Positions 1 through 6,789 of a stretch of DNA of 10,000 nt are shown here, piece by piece. Numbering within the stretch: the stretch's first letter is position 1; each line of letters opens with the position of its first letter. The position numbers and the translations under genes are program-made. Source of the DNA: Halisarca cf. caerulea (Eukaryota; Porifera; Demospongiae; Chondrillida; Halisarcidae). The stretch lies in contig CAUJGJ010000245.1 of the NCBI GenBank assembly GCA_963170055.1, positions 1 to 10,000 of the forward strand. Reading direction: 5' to 3'. The notes under the pieces are model-generated. The model worked only from the letters and a program-made list of their open reading frames with translations, did no database searches and was not told where the DNA came from.

Positions 1-92
1 GGTGAGGTGAGGTGGTATACTATGTGAGGTGGTATACTGTAGGTGAGGTGGTATACTGTAGGTGAGGTGGTATACTGTAGGTGAGGCGAGGT
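1..92. repeat. 19-bp tandem repeat, left-truncated by window edge
   Basis: A G-rich unit GGTGAGGTGGTATACTGTA is repeated head to tail. Perfect 19-bp copies lie at 42-60 and 61-79, with diverged copies at 1-22, 23-41 and from 80. The array probably continues left of the window. I see no coding meaning in it. Confidence 0.9.
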
Positions 93-276
93 GGGGTTCT
101 ACTGTGTATGTTAGCACATCTCCTGCAGATGCACATAGGAAAGTGGAAGGTATTCGTGTTAGGATACAACATAAGGAACACTGAGCATCCCAAACCACAG
201 TCCGGGTTTTAGACAGACACTATCGGCCATTTTCACCATCTAAATGATAGAGAGAGGAGTAAAACCAATGAGCTAG

Positions 277-580
277 ATTGTGGATTGAGAGGGGGGAGAG
301 CAGAGAGATAGGATGATTTAGAAGAGAAGGGGGAGGGAGGGAAGAGGGAGAGAGGGGAGGGGAGAGGGAGGGAGGGATAGGATAGAAGATATTGGATAGG
401 AGAGGGAGGGAGGAAGGGTAGGAAAGGTGATATTAGAGTTGGAGGAAGAGATAGGAAAAGAGGTATTGGAGGGGAGGAGGGAGAGAGGAAGGGGTAGGAA
501 AGGGGGTATTGCAGGAGGGAGGGAGAGGGAAGGAGGGAGGGATAGGAAAGGACGTATTGGAGGGTGGGGAGGGGGGGAGT
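277..580. repeat. Purine-rich (GA) minisatellite
   Basis: About 300 bp of almost pure purine on the plus strand. Within the GGGAGG background a motif of the form TAGGA(A/T)A...GTATTG recurs at 378, 419, 452, 495 and 543, so this is an irregular minisatellite with spacing of 33 to 48 bp rather than simple GA. The complementary strand is open as a proline/serine/leucine-rich frame, and the plus strand as a Glu/Gly/Arg-rich one. Both follow from base composition and I do not regard either as a protein. Confidence 0.85.
562..578 (+). other. Potential G-quadruplex motif
   Basis: At the 3' edge of the purine tract the sequence reads G3-T-G4-A-G7. This supplies four G-triplets with single-base loops, which is the standard quadruplex pattern. 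It is a sequence prediction only. Confidence 0.5.
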
Positions 581-1112
581 GTCTGAGAATGGTGGCAATA
601 CACGGTTATTAACACATACCATTAAAAGGACTCTGTAAAAGCATGAGCTAGTTGTAACCAAAACAATTACTACACAGGAAAAGAGTACACTTTTGAAGAA
701 GGCCAGGTGTGTGACCTAATGTAGTATTGAAACTACATCTAACCCTTCAATTAGTCTGCCAGACACACACACAGCAGTAAGGACGCTTCCTTCCAGCAAC
801 ACACAACACAGTGATCCCAATGACCTTACAAACTACAAATCAACGAATCACTTTGAGGAATAAGTGCAGTTTCAAATCACTAGCCACAGTCTGCTTACTT
901 CAGACCATGGCTAAGACATGTGCAGGAATCACAATTAAATCCAATTAATCCAGGAGACATTGAAATCAGGTTGATGAATGGAGTCAAACATAATTACACC
1001 ATTGTTACAGATTTGCAAGTCTGTCTTTCTTGACAAAGTCAGTACTGTAGGGCGCACTGCGTACTGATATACGTATATATGGACATGTACAATACTTAAT
1101 ACGCCAAAAACC
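581..1112. other. No gene recognised
   Basis: About 530 bp of unique-looking AT-rich sequence. I find scattered possible splice signals on the minus strand but no exon I could support. If the minus-strand gene ends at 1590, this is downstream flank. Confidence 0.4.
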
Positions 1113-1162
1113 TTGTTCACAACCACAGATTCATCACTTGTTCACACCCACAGATTCATCAC
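1113..1162. repeat. 25-bp tandem duplication
   Basis: Two adjacent 25-bp copies (1113-1137 and 1138-1162), each starting TTGTTCACA and ending CAGATTCATCAC, differ at one base. It is a simple local duplication. Confidence 0.9.
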
Positions 1163-1247
1163 TGCAGTTAGATATAGTAATAAAAATGCAGTTTTCAAGA
1201 TATTGACAGGGTGCACCTTCCCTGCACCCTGTCACATATGCAGTTAC

Positions 1248-1475
1248 ACACAGTACACAACATATATACAGTACACAACATACTTACAGTACACAACATA
1301 CTTACAGTACACAACATACTTACAGTACACAACATATATACAGTACACAACATACGTACTTACAGTACACAGTGTACATACAGTACACAACATACTTACA
1401 GTACACAACATACTTGCAGTACACAGTGTACATACAGTACACAACATGTATACAGTACACTATGTACATACAGTA
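1248..1475. repeat. 18-bp tandem repeat array A
   Basis: Roughly twelve copies of an 18-bp unit, CAGTACACAACATACTTA, with variants ending ATATA or CATA, or carrying AGTGTACAT. Because 18 is a multiple of three, several frames stay open on both strands, for example a repeated TVHNIL or VVYCKY pattern. These frames are by-products of the period. The array lies about 115 bp beyond the stop codon of the predicted minus-strand terminal exon, so it could be in that gene's 3' UTR. Confidence 0.92.
1263..1270 (-). promoter_or_regulatory. UGUAUAUA (Pumilio-type) element in candidate 3' UTR
   Basis: Read on the minus strand this is TGTATATA, an exact match to the UGUANAUA consensus bound by PUF proteins. 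A second copy is at 1335-1342, and many near-matches (TGTAAGTA) come from the 18-bp repeat. It matters only if this region is transcribed as the 3' UTR of the minus-strand gene, which is inferred from the stop at 1590-1592. Confidence 0.25.
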
Positions 1476-1589
1476 CAAAATCAAAAATATTAATACACAA
1501 TAATACAGCATCATACTATATAAGTATAATATTCTAACAATTATGTCAACACTGTTGTTCTAAGTGAGTTACGTAATATGACGTGAACA

Positions 1590-1668
1590 TTACACATCTG
1601 TGCTGATCTTGCCCTCACTGGTTGCAACATCAATGCTGTTGATGTTGGCATTTGGACGTTGGAAGATG
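1590..1668 (-). CDS. Terminal coding exon, product unrecognised, C-terminus STDV
   Basis: On the minus strand an exon starts after a TATGTAG acceptor and runs 79 nt to TAA at 1590-1592. It encodes 25 residues including NINSIDVATSEG and ending ISTDV. The composition is balanced and unlike the neighbouring repeat peptides, which is the main reason to call it coding. The last residues S-T-D-V fit a class I PDZ ligand (S/T-x-hydrophobic-COOH). The first base completes a split codon, and the candidate exon at 1994-2028 ends with the matching two bases (AA|C, Asn). I do not recognise the protein. By position it could be the last exon of the PDXDC1-like gene, but I recall no similarity to the known C-terminus of that family. 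No AATAAA signal is seen just downstream. Confidence 0.5.
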
Positions 1669-1670
1669 CT

Positions 1671-1790
1671 ACATACACTACACAACGTACATACAGTACA
1701 CAACATACATACAGTACACAGCATACATACAGTACACAGCATACATACAGTACACAGCATACATACAGTACACAGCATACATACAGCATG
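1671..1790. repeat. 18-bp tandem repeat array B, same family as array A
   Basis: About six to seven copies of CAGTACACAGCATACATA and close variants, the same 18-bp family as at 1248-1475, separated from it by about 195 bp that contain the terminal exon. The acceptor AG of that exon sits at the edge of this array, so the repeat forms the 3' end of the preceding intron on the minus strand. Confidence 0.92.
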
Positions 1791-1993
1791 GTATTCAATT
1801 AAACAATATTATTACATGCATAAAACCCACAGTGTAGTGTCTATAATTGTGAGTGTACTCAAGATTACCTCACATGGGGCCACAAAGGATGAGGTATGTA
1901 GATTAACATAGAATGGTTTAGATAAATTTCAAAATTTGTAGGAAGTCTAGGTCTGCTATCAATATCCCTCAGATGATAGGGCTATTGGATTAC

Positions 1994-2028
1994 TTCTCAG
2001 TAGTGAGAGATTTCATTACAACATCAAA
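1994..2028 (-). CDS. Candidate 35-nt penultimate exon
   Basis: The minus strand has acceptor ATTACCATCTGTAG and donor GTAATC around 35 nt that read FDVVMKSLTTE plus two bases of a split codon. Those bases combine with the first base of the 1590-1668 exon to make Asn, so the phases agree. There is no homology to support it, and short exons of this quality also arise by chance. Confidence 0.28.
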
Positions 2029-2169
2029 CTACAGATGGTAATACCCATTTAGCATGACTGGTGATAAGGGATCAATTAGAACACACATAGATACATACTG
2101 TACATACTGAATGTTGGTATAAGACTACATAACACAGTGTACCAAGATGCACACATATACACATACTGT

Positions 2170-2170
<1 letters not shown>

Positions 2171-2237
<67 letters not shown>

Positions 2238-2246
2238 TCACAGACA

Positions 2247-2299
<53 letters not shown>

Positions 2300-2304
2300 T
2301 ACAC

Positions 2305-2337
<33 letters not shown>

Positions 2338-2413
2338 AACACATACGCACACACACACACACACAAACACAAACACACACACACACACACACACACACGC
2401 ATACAAACACACA
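2171..2413. repeat. (CA)n microsatellite, long compound array
   Basis: About 240 bp of CA dinucleotide on the plus strand, interrupted by AAAC, ATAC and CAGACAGGAC blocks. The interruptions suggest an old, imperfect array. All long frames here are Thr/His or Cys/Val dipeptide repeats and are not genes. Confidence 0.97.
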
Positions 2414-2487
2414 ATTGTACACACCAAAAGCACCCATAGGATAGTTTGGTTCCTGTGTGTATAAGATGCTAACTAAGCACACCATAC

Positions 2488-2635
2488 TTATTAGAAACAA
2501 GAAACATTGAAAATTGATAATAAACCATTGTCGGTGGAATGCGATACAATCTGGAAGACCAATTAGTTTTGAGAATCCCAAACAGTCAAGGAGCAGCTGT
2601 ACAGCACAACTTGAGACAATTGTGTTCAGTACAAA
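2488..2635 (-). CDS. Possible minus-strand exon or open-frame relic
   Basis: From an acceptor-like TGATATGCAG the minus strand stays open for 148 nt to a possible donor GTATGG. The peptide is hydrophobic with unbiased composition (begins FVLNTIVSSC, contains GFSKLIGLPD). The frame continues into the (GT)n repeat if not spliced. A loose resemblance to the central part of PDXDC1, where hydrophobic strands precede a conserved Trp, is suggestive only; I would not name it on that basis. It may equally be a chance open frame. Confidence 0.15.
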
Positions 2636-2742
2636 CTGCATATCACATTAAGTCTATTTAATATGCACAAATGCACACATAATTGGAGCACAGTCACATG
2701 CTTCCATGAGAGGGGTAATGTATACGTATATACATAAATGTA

Positions 2743-3266
2743 CAGCCTCCCTAAACCGAACCCCTTCAAATCAGGAACCCTCTCTAAACTGAACACTCTT
2801 TCAAGTCCTGCTCTCCATATTTGCTGTACATACATAGAGAACCTCTCTAATCTGGAAACTGCTCTAAACCAAACTTTTTCTTCGATCTCAAGCAGGGGCG
2901 TAGCCAGGGGGGTGCAAAAGGGGCAAATGCCCCCCCTTTTCAGAATTTCACAATCAAAAATTATTTTGATCTCCTTTTACTAAGGACCTGTAACTCCTTA
3001 CTTTACTCCCAAAGTCAGAAAATTTTCCAGGAAACTTGAAAAGAATCGACTTTCCTCCTCAAAGAGAGCTTTGAAAGATTCTAAACTACCCTAAGGAGTC
3101 GCTTATCGCTCTATATAATTAGTGCGTGTGGCAGCCGTTTTACGGAGTAGAAGCCTGCTACTTACAGTGGGTGTGAACACAAATTTGCTCATTTTTTTGC
3201 ACCCCCCTTTTCTACAATCCTGGCTACACCCCTGTCAAGGGTGTTCAGTTTAGAGAGGTTACACTG
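2743..3266. mobile_element. TA-flanked TIR element (Tc1/mariner-pogo-like MITE), interrupted
   Basis: The left end CAGCCTCCCTAAACCG and, read in reverse complement, the right end CAGTGTAACCTCTCTAAAC are related ~30-bp terminal inverted repeats. The left copy lacks four bases. Both ends are bounded by TA (2741-2742 and 3267-3268), the target duplication expected of Tc1/mariner/pogo transposons. Motifs like CTCTCTAAACTGAAC and CTCTCTAATCTGG repeat inside the left half, so the element has sub-terminal repeats. Without the inserted 2893-3234 element and its 5-bp duplication it would be about 177 bp. No transposase is present. Confidence 0.75.
2893..3234. mobile_element. 342-bp non-autonomous TIR transposon nested in another MITE
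   Basis: The ends are CAGGGGCGTAGCCAGG on the left and, in reverse complement, CAGGGGTGTAGCCAGG on the right, giving 16-bp inverted repeats with one mismatch. TCAAG flanks both sides (2888-2892 and 3235-3239) as a 5-bp target duplication. A second inverted pair, GGGGGGTGCAAAA, sits just inside each end. The TIR style (CAGGGG...) resembles hAT-type non-autonomous elements, but hAT normally gives 8-bp duplications, so the superfamily is open. No open frame of note lies inside. Confidence 0.85.
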
Positions 3267-3268
3267 TA

Positions 3269-3517
3269 TTACTACATAAAATGGTCAAAATGGCCTCAAA
3301 TACCCCATTTAAATGCTAAAAAAATATAATTTCTCTCACACCCGCTAGAAAAATGGAACATCGACAATTACTAACTATTGCATTCTGCCTCTCTTGAATG
3401 GTGTTTCTGCCTGCACTGAATAGGGTATAGGGTATTCCTATTTAACCTGGGCACCTTTAGCCAGAGGCTACTGTAAGTGGCACCCTGAAGAACGAGGCAA
3501 GGGATGCACCCACATAC
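3269..3517. other. No firm feature
   Basis: This stretch carries an open minus-strand frame continuing from 3577 down to a stop at 3371-3373, with another acceptor-like TTCTTCAG near 3488-3495. I cannot decide whether any of it is exon. A small internal duplication TAGGGTATAGGG lies at about 3421-3432. Confidence 0.3.
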
Positions 3518-3577
3518 GTATGACGGACAGGAGGAAGTGTCATGGAGAACAGCCCTGGAGTACAACACACAGATTGC
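3518..3577 (-). CDS. Candidate 60-nt exon of the minus-strand gene
   Basis: Bounded by an acceptor-like CACTAG and a good donor GTATGT. It is exactly 20 codons in phase 0 and begins AICVLYSRAV. It follows the candidate exon 4269-4317, which ends in phase 0, so splicing would keep frame. A hydrophobic strand following the -ELS- residues of that exon is what PDXDC1 has at this position, but the residue identity is low. The frame also reads on through the donor without a stop to 3371, so the exon could be longer or the frame accidental. Confidence 0.25.
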
Positions 3578-3589
3578 CTAGTGATACAC

Positions 3590-3605
3590 ATGCATGCATG
3601 CATGT
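3590..3605. repeat. (CATG)n tetranucleotide repeat
   Basis: CATGCATGCATGCATG, four units of a self-complementary tetranucleotide, just ahead of the CA array. Confidence 0.85.
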
Positions 3606-3616
3606 GCCCCCCTCCC

Positions 3617-3642
3617 CACACACACACACACACACATACACA

Positions 3643-3695
<53 letters not shown>

Positions 3696-3700
3696 ACACC
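3617..3700. repeat. (CA)n microsatellite, left half of a split tract
   Basis: CA repeat with two ATACA interruptions that ends at the terminal inverted repeat of the 3702-4207 element. A second CA tract resumes immediately beyond the other end. Confidence 0.95.
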
Positions 3701-3701
3701 A

Positions 3702-4206
3702 GTGTTGCCACGATACTCACGATATATTGTGTATCGCAATATTTCTACAGACGATACAATACACTGAGCATCCTTCATGTCATGATACAGGTACCAATCT
3801 CTAGTAGGCTGTCCTGAGGAGGCTGTAATGCTGGTTGGTGCTTTTGACCTTTAGCACAGCATTGTGGTTTCATATAGTCCCTACACCTCACACCCACAGT
3901 CAATCACTCAATCATTTGATTAAATGAGTTGTTTGAGCATGGCAATAAGGTACAGAATGGTAGCCTAAACTAATGTCATCTTTGCCAGTTTGTATTTGAA
4001 CACCAAAAGAGGAGATGTCATGCATTGGAAGGTCTCTTATTGAGAAATGTGATTTGGACTTGAACAAGTGATCAGCTAATATTTCTTTCTGACAACTCTG
4101 ACTCTACCAATTTCGCAATATGCTGATATCGTGATGTACGTATCATGATACATGTCTAGATAACAAAATATTATCGTGATACACTTTTAGCAATATCGTG
4201 GCAACA

Positions 4207-4207
<1 letters not shown>
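3702..4207. mobile_element. 506-bp hAT-like non-autonomous element inside a (CA)n tract
   Basis: The left end GTGTTGCCACGATA (3702-3715) is an exact 14-bp inverted match of the right end (4194-4207). If the preceding CA is counted, the left end is CAGTGTTGCC, a typical hAT-style terminus. The sub-terminal 100 bp at each side are full of CGATA/TATCG motifs (CACGATAT, GTATCGCAATAT, ATATCGTGAT), the sub-terminal repeats usual for such elements. CA repeats on both sides mask any 8-bp target duplication. No transposase frame is present. Confidence 0.8.

Positions 4208-4264
<57 letters not shown>
4208..4264. repeat. (CA)n microsatellite, right half of a split tract
   Basis: Uninterrupted CA repeat directly after the 3702-4207 element. 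On the minus strand it begins just past the splice donor of the 4269-4317 candidate exon, so that intron would open GTAAGTGTGTGTG. Confidence 0.95.
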
Positions 4265-4266
<2 letters not shown>

Positions 4267-4268
4267 AC

Positions 4269-4317
4269 ACTGAGTTCTGGTGCCTCATCTTGCAAACAGA
4301 GGGATGAGAGGATGTCC
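4269..4317 (-). CDS. Likely exon of the PDXDC1-like gene
   Basis: The minus strand has a strong acceptor (CACCTCTTTTACAG) and a consensus donor (GTAAGT) around 49 nt. The frame reads DILSSLCLQDEAPELS after one base of a split codon and ends in phase 0. PDXDC1 proteins have a -DELSSP- type segment roughly 100 residues after the LATLAL motif, and this exon has an acidic -DEAPELS- in the right order on the right strand. That is a weak match, so the splice sites carry most of the evidence. The exons that should link it to 6753-6789 were not found. Confidence 0.42.
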
Positions 4318-4344
4318 CTGTAAAAGAGGTGATACCAAGCATTG

Positions 4345-4443
4345 TCACTGATTAAGTGGTCTGCTAAAGTACATACTGCAAGTATGTACATACTCACTGA
4401 CCTAGTGGTCTGGTAGCATACAATACATACGGTACTGCAAGTC
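4345..4443. repeat. Degenerate ~50-bp direct duplication with small hairpin
   Basis: The pattern TCACTGA...AGTGGTCTG...TAC...TACTGCAAGT occurs at 4345-4383 and again at 4393-4443. Within the first copy GTACATAC and GTATGTAC (4369-4376 and 4382-4389) form an 8-bp stem with a 5-base loop. Confidence 0.55.
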
Positions 4444-4957
4444 AGAGCAAGTGGCTTGGTAGGATACGGTGTGTGCAGTCTACTCATGTACACACAAACC
4501 TCTTAGTTGCATGGTTACCCATGGCTAATTCCAACATCTCCCCTCCTAACATGCACCCATACTGTCAAACCCACTAGTGAGATGTGATCACTCTCCATCT
4601 ATCAACAGTTTTCAATTTCCTGTGAGATATACACATTGAAGCCTATCACAATTGAAACAATCAATTTTTATCGCAAAATGTCCATTTTGTTTTGTGATGC
4701 AACATCAGTGACTGTCAGCACGGGCACCAGGCAATACTGAAACTAATTTGAGGAAAAAGGAACTCTGATAAAAGAAATTAGAAAACTTCCATACAAGTTT
4801 GTTCTCCAATACATCATGATCTAACTATGACTTAATCTGTTCTTCTTCTTCCGTCACACTAGGTAGTAGAGATACTAATAGGAGAACACACATGCTACCA
4901 TTGCCAGTGTTTCTGCCACTTTTATGAAAAGGCTGCACCTCTGCATGTCTTTTTGGT
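4444..4957. other. No gene recognised
   Basis: About 510 bp of AT-rich sequence. It lies inside the interval where exons linking 6753 and 4317 should fall. I looked for minus-strand exons and found only weak acceptor-like sites with no recognisable peptide. Confidence 0.4.
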
Positions 4958-5695
4958 AGCTGAAATCCCCATGTCCTTAAAGCAGCCAAACCCCCGTCTG
5001 TCTAGCAGCCAAACCCCCTTGTCTGTCTAGCAGCCAAACCCCCTTGTCTGTCTAGCAGCCAAATCCCCCTGTCTGTCTAGCAGCCAACCCCCCCCCCCCA
5101 TGTCTTTCTAGCAGCCAAATCCCCGTCTTTCTAGCAGTCAAATCCCCCCGTCTGTCTAGCAGCTGAAATCCCAATGTCCTTAAAGCAGCCACCCCCCCCC
5201 CCCCCCTGTCTTTCTAGCAGCCAAACCCCCCTGTCTTTCTAGCAGTCAAATCCCCCTGTCTTTCTAGCAGCCAAATCCCCCGTCTGTCTAGCAGCTGAAA
5301 TCCCAATGTCCTTAAAGCAGCCACCCCCCCACCCCCCCGTCTTTCTAGCAGCCAAAACCCCTGTCTTTCCAGCAGCCAACCCCCCCCCCCCCCATCTTTC
5401 TAGCAGCTAAAACCTCTGTCTTTTCAGCAGTCAACCCCCCCCCCCCCCGTCTTTCTAGCAGCCAAAACCCCAGTCTTTCTGTCTTTCTAGCAGCTAACCC
5501 TCCCCCCCTGTCTTTCTGGCAGCCAAACCTCCCCTCTCTTTCTAGCAGCCAAATCCCCACCTGTCTTTCTAGCAGCCAAGCCCTCCTGTCCTCCTAGCAG
5601 CCAAAACCTCCATGTCATTCTAGTAGCCAAAACCCTTACATCTTTCCAGTAGCCACGTAGCTAAAACTCTCCTATCTTTCTACCAGCTAAAAGTG
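4958..5695. repeat. C-rich ~25-bp minisatellite with higher-order copies
   Basis: Around 27 units of approximately TCTTTCTAGCAGCCAAACCC, with a variable C run per unit. Runs reach 12 to 15 C at about 5088-5099, 5192-5206, 5380-5393 and 5435-5448. A longer variant beginning AGCTGAAATCCCAATGTCC recurs at 4958, 5161 and 5293, so the array grew partly by duplicating blocks of about 130 to 200 bp. The array decays at its right end. The Gly/Arg-rich frame on the minus strand is compositional. Confidence 0.93.
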
Positions 5696-5818
5696 CCAAT
5701 TATCAAGTTTCATTATGTGCAACTTATGATGCACAGCTACAGCTGAAGGAATGCATATTCCTGTACAAAGGCACAATATATTCATACAAATAGCATAAAG
5801 CAATGCATCCAGAACTCC

Positions 5819-5848
5819 TACAGTGGAACCCCTCTATACTGGACACCA
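5819..5848. mobile_element. Orphan pogo/mariner-like terminal repeat
   Basis: TACAGTGGAACCCCTCTA with the following ACTGGACACC closely resembles the right terminal repeat of the 2743-3266 element (CAGTGTAACCTCTCTAAAC...GAACACC in reverse complement). No matching inverted partner is visible downstream, so this is a truncated or solo end. Confidence 0.5.
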
Positions 5849-5861
5849 GGGTGGTTGTGGC

Positions 5862-5986
5862 AGCATGGTGGTCAGGTAGGACAAGGGTGCATGGTGGTTG
5901 GGTAGGACAAGGGTGCATGGAGGTTGGGTAGGACAAAGATGCATGGAGGTTGGGTAGGACAAGGGTGTATGGTGGTTGGGTATGGT
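5862..5986. repeat. 26-bp minisatellite
   Basis: The anchor GGTAGG recurs exactly every 26 bp at 5875, 5901, 5927 and 5953, with a diverged copy (GGTATG) at 5979. The consensus unit starts GGTAGGACAAGGGTGCATGG. It follows the orphan terminal repeat by about 14 bp. Confidence 0.92.
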
Positions 5987-5994
5987 AACTGCAG

Positions 5995-6280
5995 AGATGA
6001 CAGGCTAAGGGAATGCTATGAGGGACGCAACCAGGAGTACAAGCACTTCTGGTGTCTGTTACCATCACAACACAATAAGATGACAGCATGCATGAATGCG
6101 GAAAGACATGCTAAAACTGCTTGTGACGTGCGTTCCAACAGCTTGACAGCTCGATCAGAATGTCAACAGAGGCTCAAATTATGCCAACACACAAGCAATA
6201 GATGTGCTGACTGTGAAAACACTACCACACAATCTGCTCGTTGGCCAATAAATTCAAATTCCTACTCATTCACAACATAA
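5995..6280 (+). CDS. Cysteine-rich open frame, possible exon, unassigned
   Basis: After an AACTGCAG acceptor-like site the plus strand is open to TAA at 6278-6280. The segment of interest has nine Cys in about 75 residues, spaced 7, 12, 11, 10, 12, 6, 6 and 2, with phrases such as RECYEGRNQ, HFWCLL and KMTACMNAERH (the first Cys codon overlaps the putative splice site). The mix of residues is unlike the repeat-derived frames nearby. The spacing is loosely like twin-Cys helical proteins or small extracellular Cys domains, but I cannot assign a family. The acceptor has no pyrimidine tract, the frame begins inside the 26-bp minisatellite, and it lies opposite to the PDXDC1-like gene. It may be a nested gene, a transposon remnant or chance. 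Confidence 0.2.
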
Positions 6281-6529
6281 AGGAAGATTATTCAGAGCAG
6301 GAAATTCTTCAGAATATCACAGGAAGTGGGCAGACATATACGTACATTGCATGTATCAAACCAGACTAGAAACTAATCTACATTTGCTGGTTAAGTTTTA
6401 CCTGCTAGTGGATAGAAAAAACCTTCAGAAATCCCACCATCAAAGCAAATAAGAACATACCAAACATAAGCAAATGCACACGTAGACACAAAAACATGCA
6501 CGCATACCCACAAACACACAATTAAAAAT
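6281..6529. other. No gene recognised
   Basis: AT-rich sequence grading into the CA repeat. A donor-like GTAAAA on the minus strand follows a short open stretch (GISEGFFYPLAG), but there is no acceptor in front of it. Confidence 0.4.
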
Positions 6530-6549
6530 ACACACACACACACACATGT

Positions 6550-6613
<64 letters not shown>
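6530..6613. repeat. (CA)n microsatellite
   Basis: CA repeat with one ATGTG interruption near 6546, uninterrupted from about 6551 to 6613. Confidence 0.95.
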
Positions 6614-6615
<2 letters not shown>

Positions 6616-6752
6616 TGCAAGCAAACAAGACTACTCTAGTTGTCTAAATAAGGTCACTGAGTGATAACTTGTGTGCAGCACAAGTAAAGTGAAGTCCTTT
6701 CTACAGCAGAAGGAAGGAGTCCATAAAACACATACAGATGTCTTCCCTTTAC

Positions 6753-6789
6753 GCTCATGGCTTCCAAGGCTAGTGTTTCCAGCATTGAA
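6753..6789 (-). CDS. PDXDC1: PDXDC1-like exon (LATLAL-type motif)
   Basis: On the minus strand this 37-nt exon follows acceptor ATATACTGCAG and ends at donor GTAAAG. Its first base completes the Gly codon begun by the 7088-7172 exon, after which it reads SMLETLALEAMS. PDXDC1 proteins have a Gly-x-x-Leu-x-Thr-Leu-Ala-Leu run directly after WLHVEG, so sequence, phase, order and strand all agree. The donor is not strong and a second GTATGT lies 19 bases on, so the 3' boundary is uncertain. The intron to the upstream exon is 298 bp. Confidence 0.65.

Noticed and set aside
233..661. Long minus-strand open frame, Pro/Ser/Leu-rich
   Set aside because: It is the complement of the purine minisatellite; the peptide mirrors base composition and period.
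935..1126. Minus-strand 63-codon frame
   Set aside because: Unbiased composition but no family, no consistent splice sites, and located beyond the predicted gene end.
1113..1537. Open frames on both strands with TVHNIL or YVVYCK peptide repeats
   Set aside because: An 18-bp tandem repeat keeps several frames open at once on both strands; there is no sign of protein-level selection.
1840..1901. Plus-strand exon-like piece ending GATGAG before GTATGTAG
   Set aside because: A reasonable donor, but the acceptor is weak, there is no homology, and it lies opposite to the better supported strand.
2072..2464. Cys/Val and Thr/His dipeptide frames over the CA array
   Set aside because: Simple translation of (CA)n/(GT)n; the same applies at 3457-3817, 4143-4493, 6391-6628 and 8827-9224.
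5345..5560. Gly/Arg/Leu-rich minus-strand frame
   Set aside because: Lies wholly inside the C-rich minisatellite and repeats with it.
5724..6089. Minus-strand 121-codon open frame
   Set aside because: Its middle is the 26-bp minisatellite, and the ends show no recognisable domain or splice logic.
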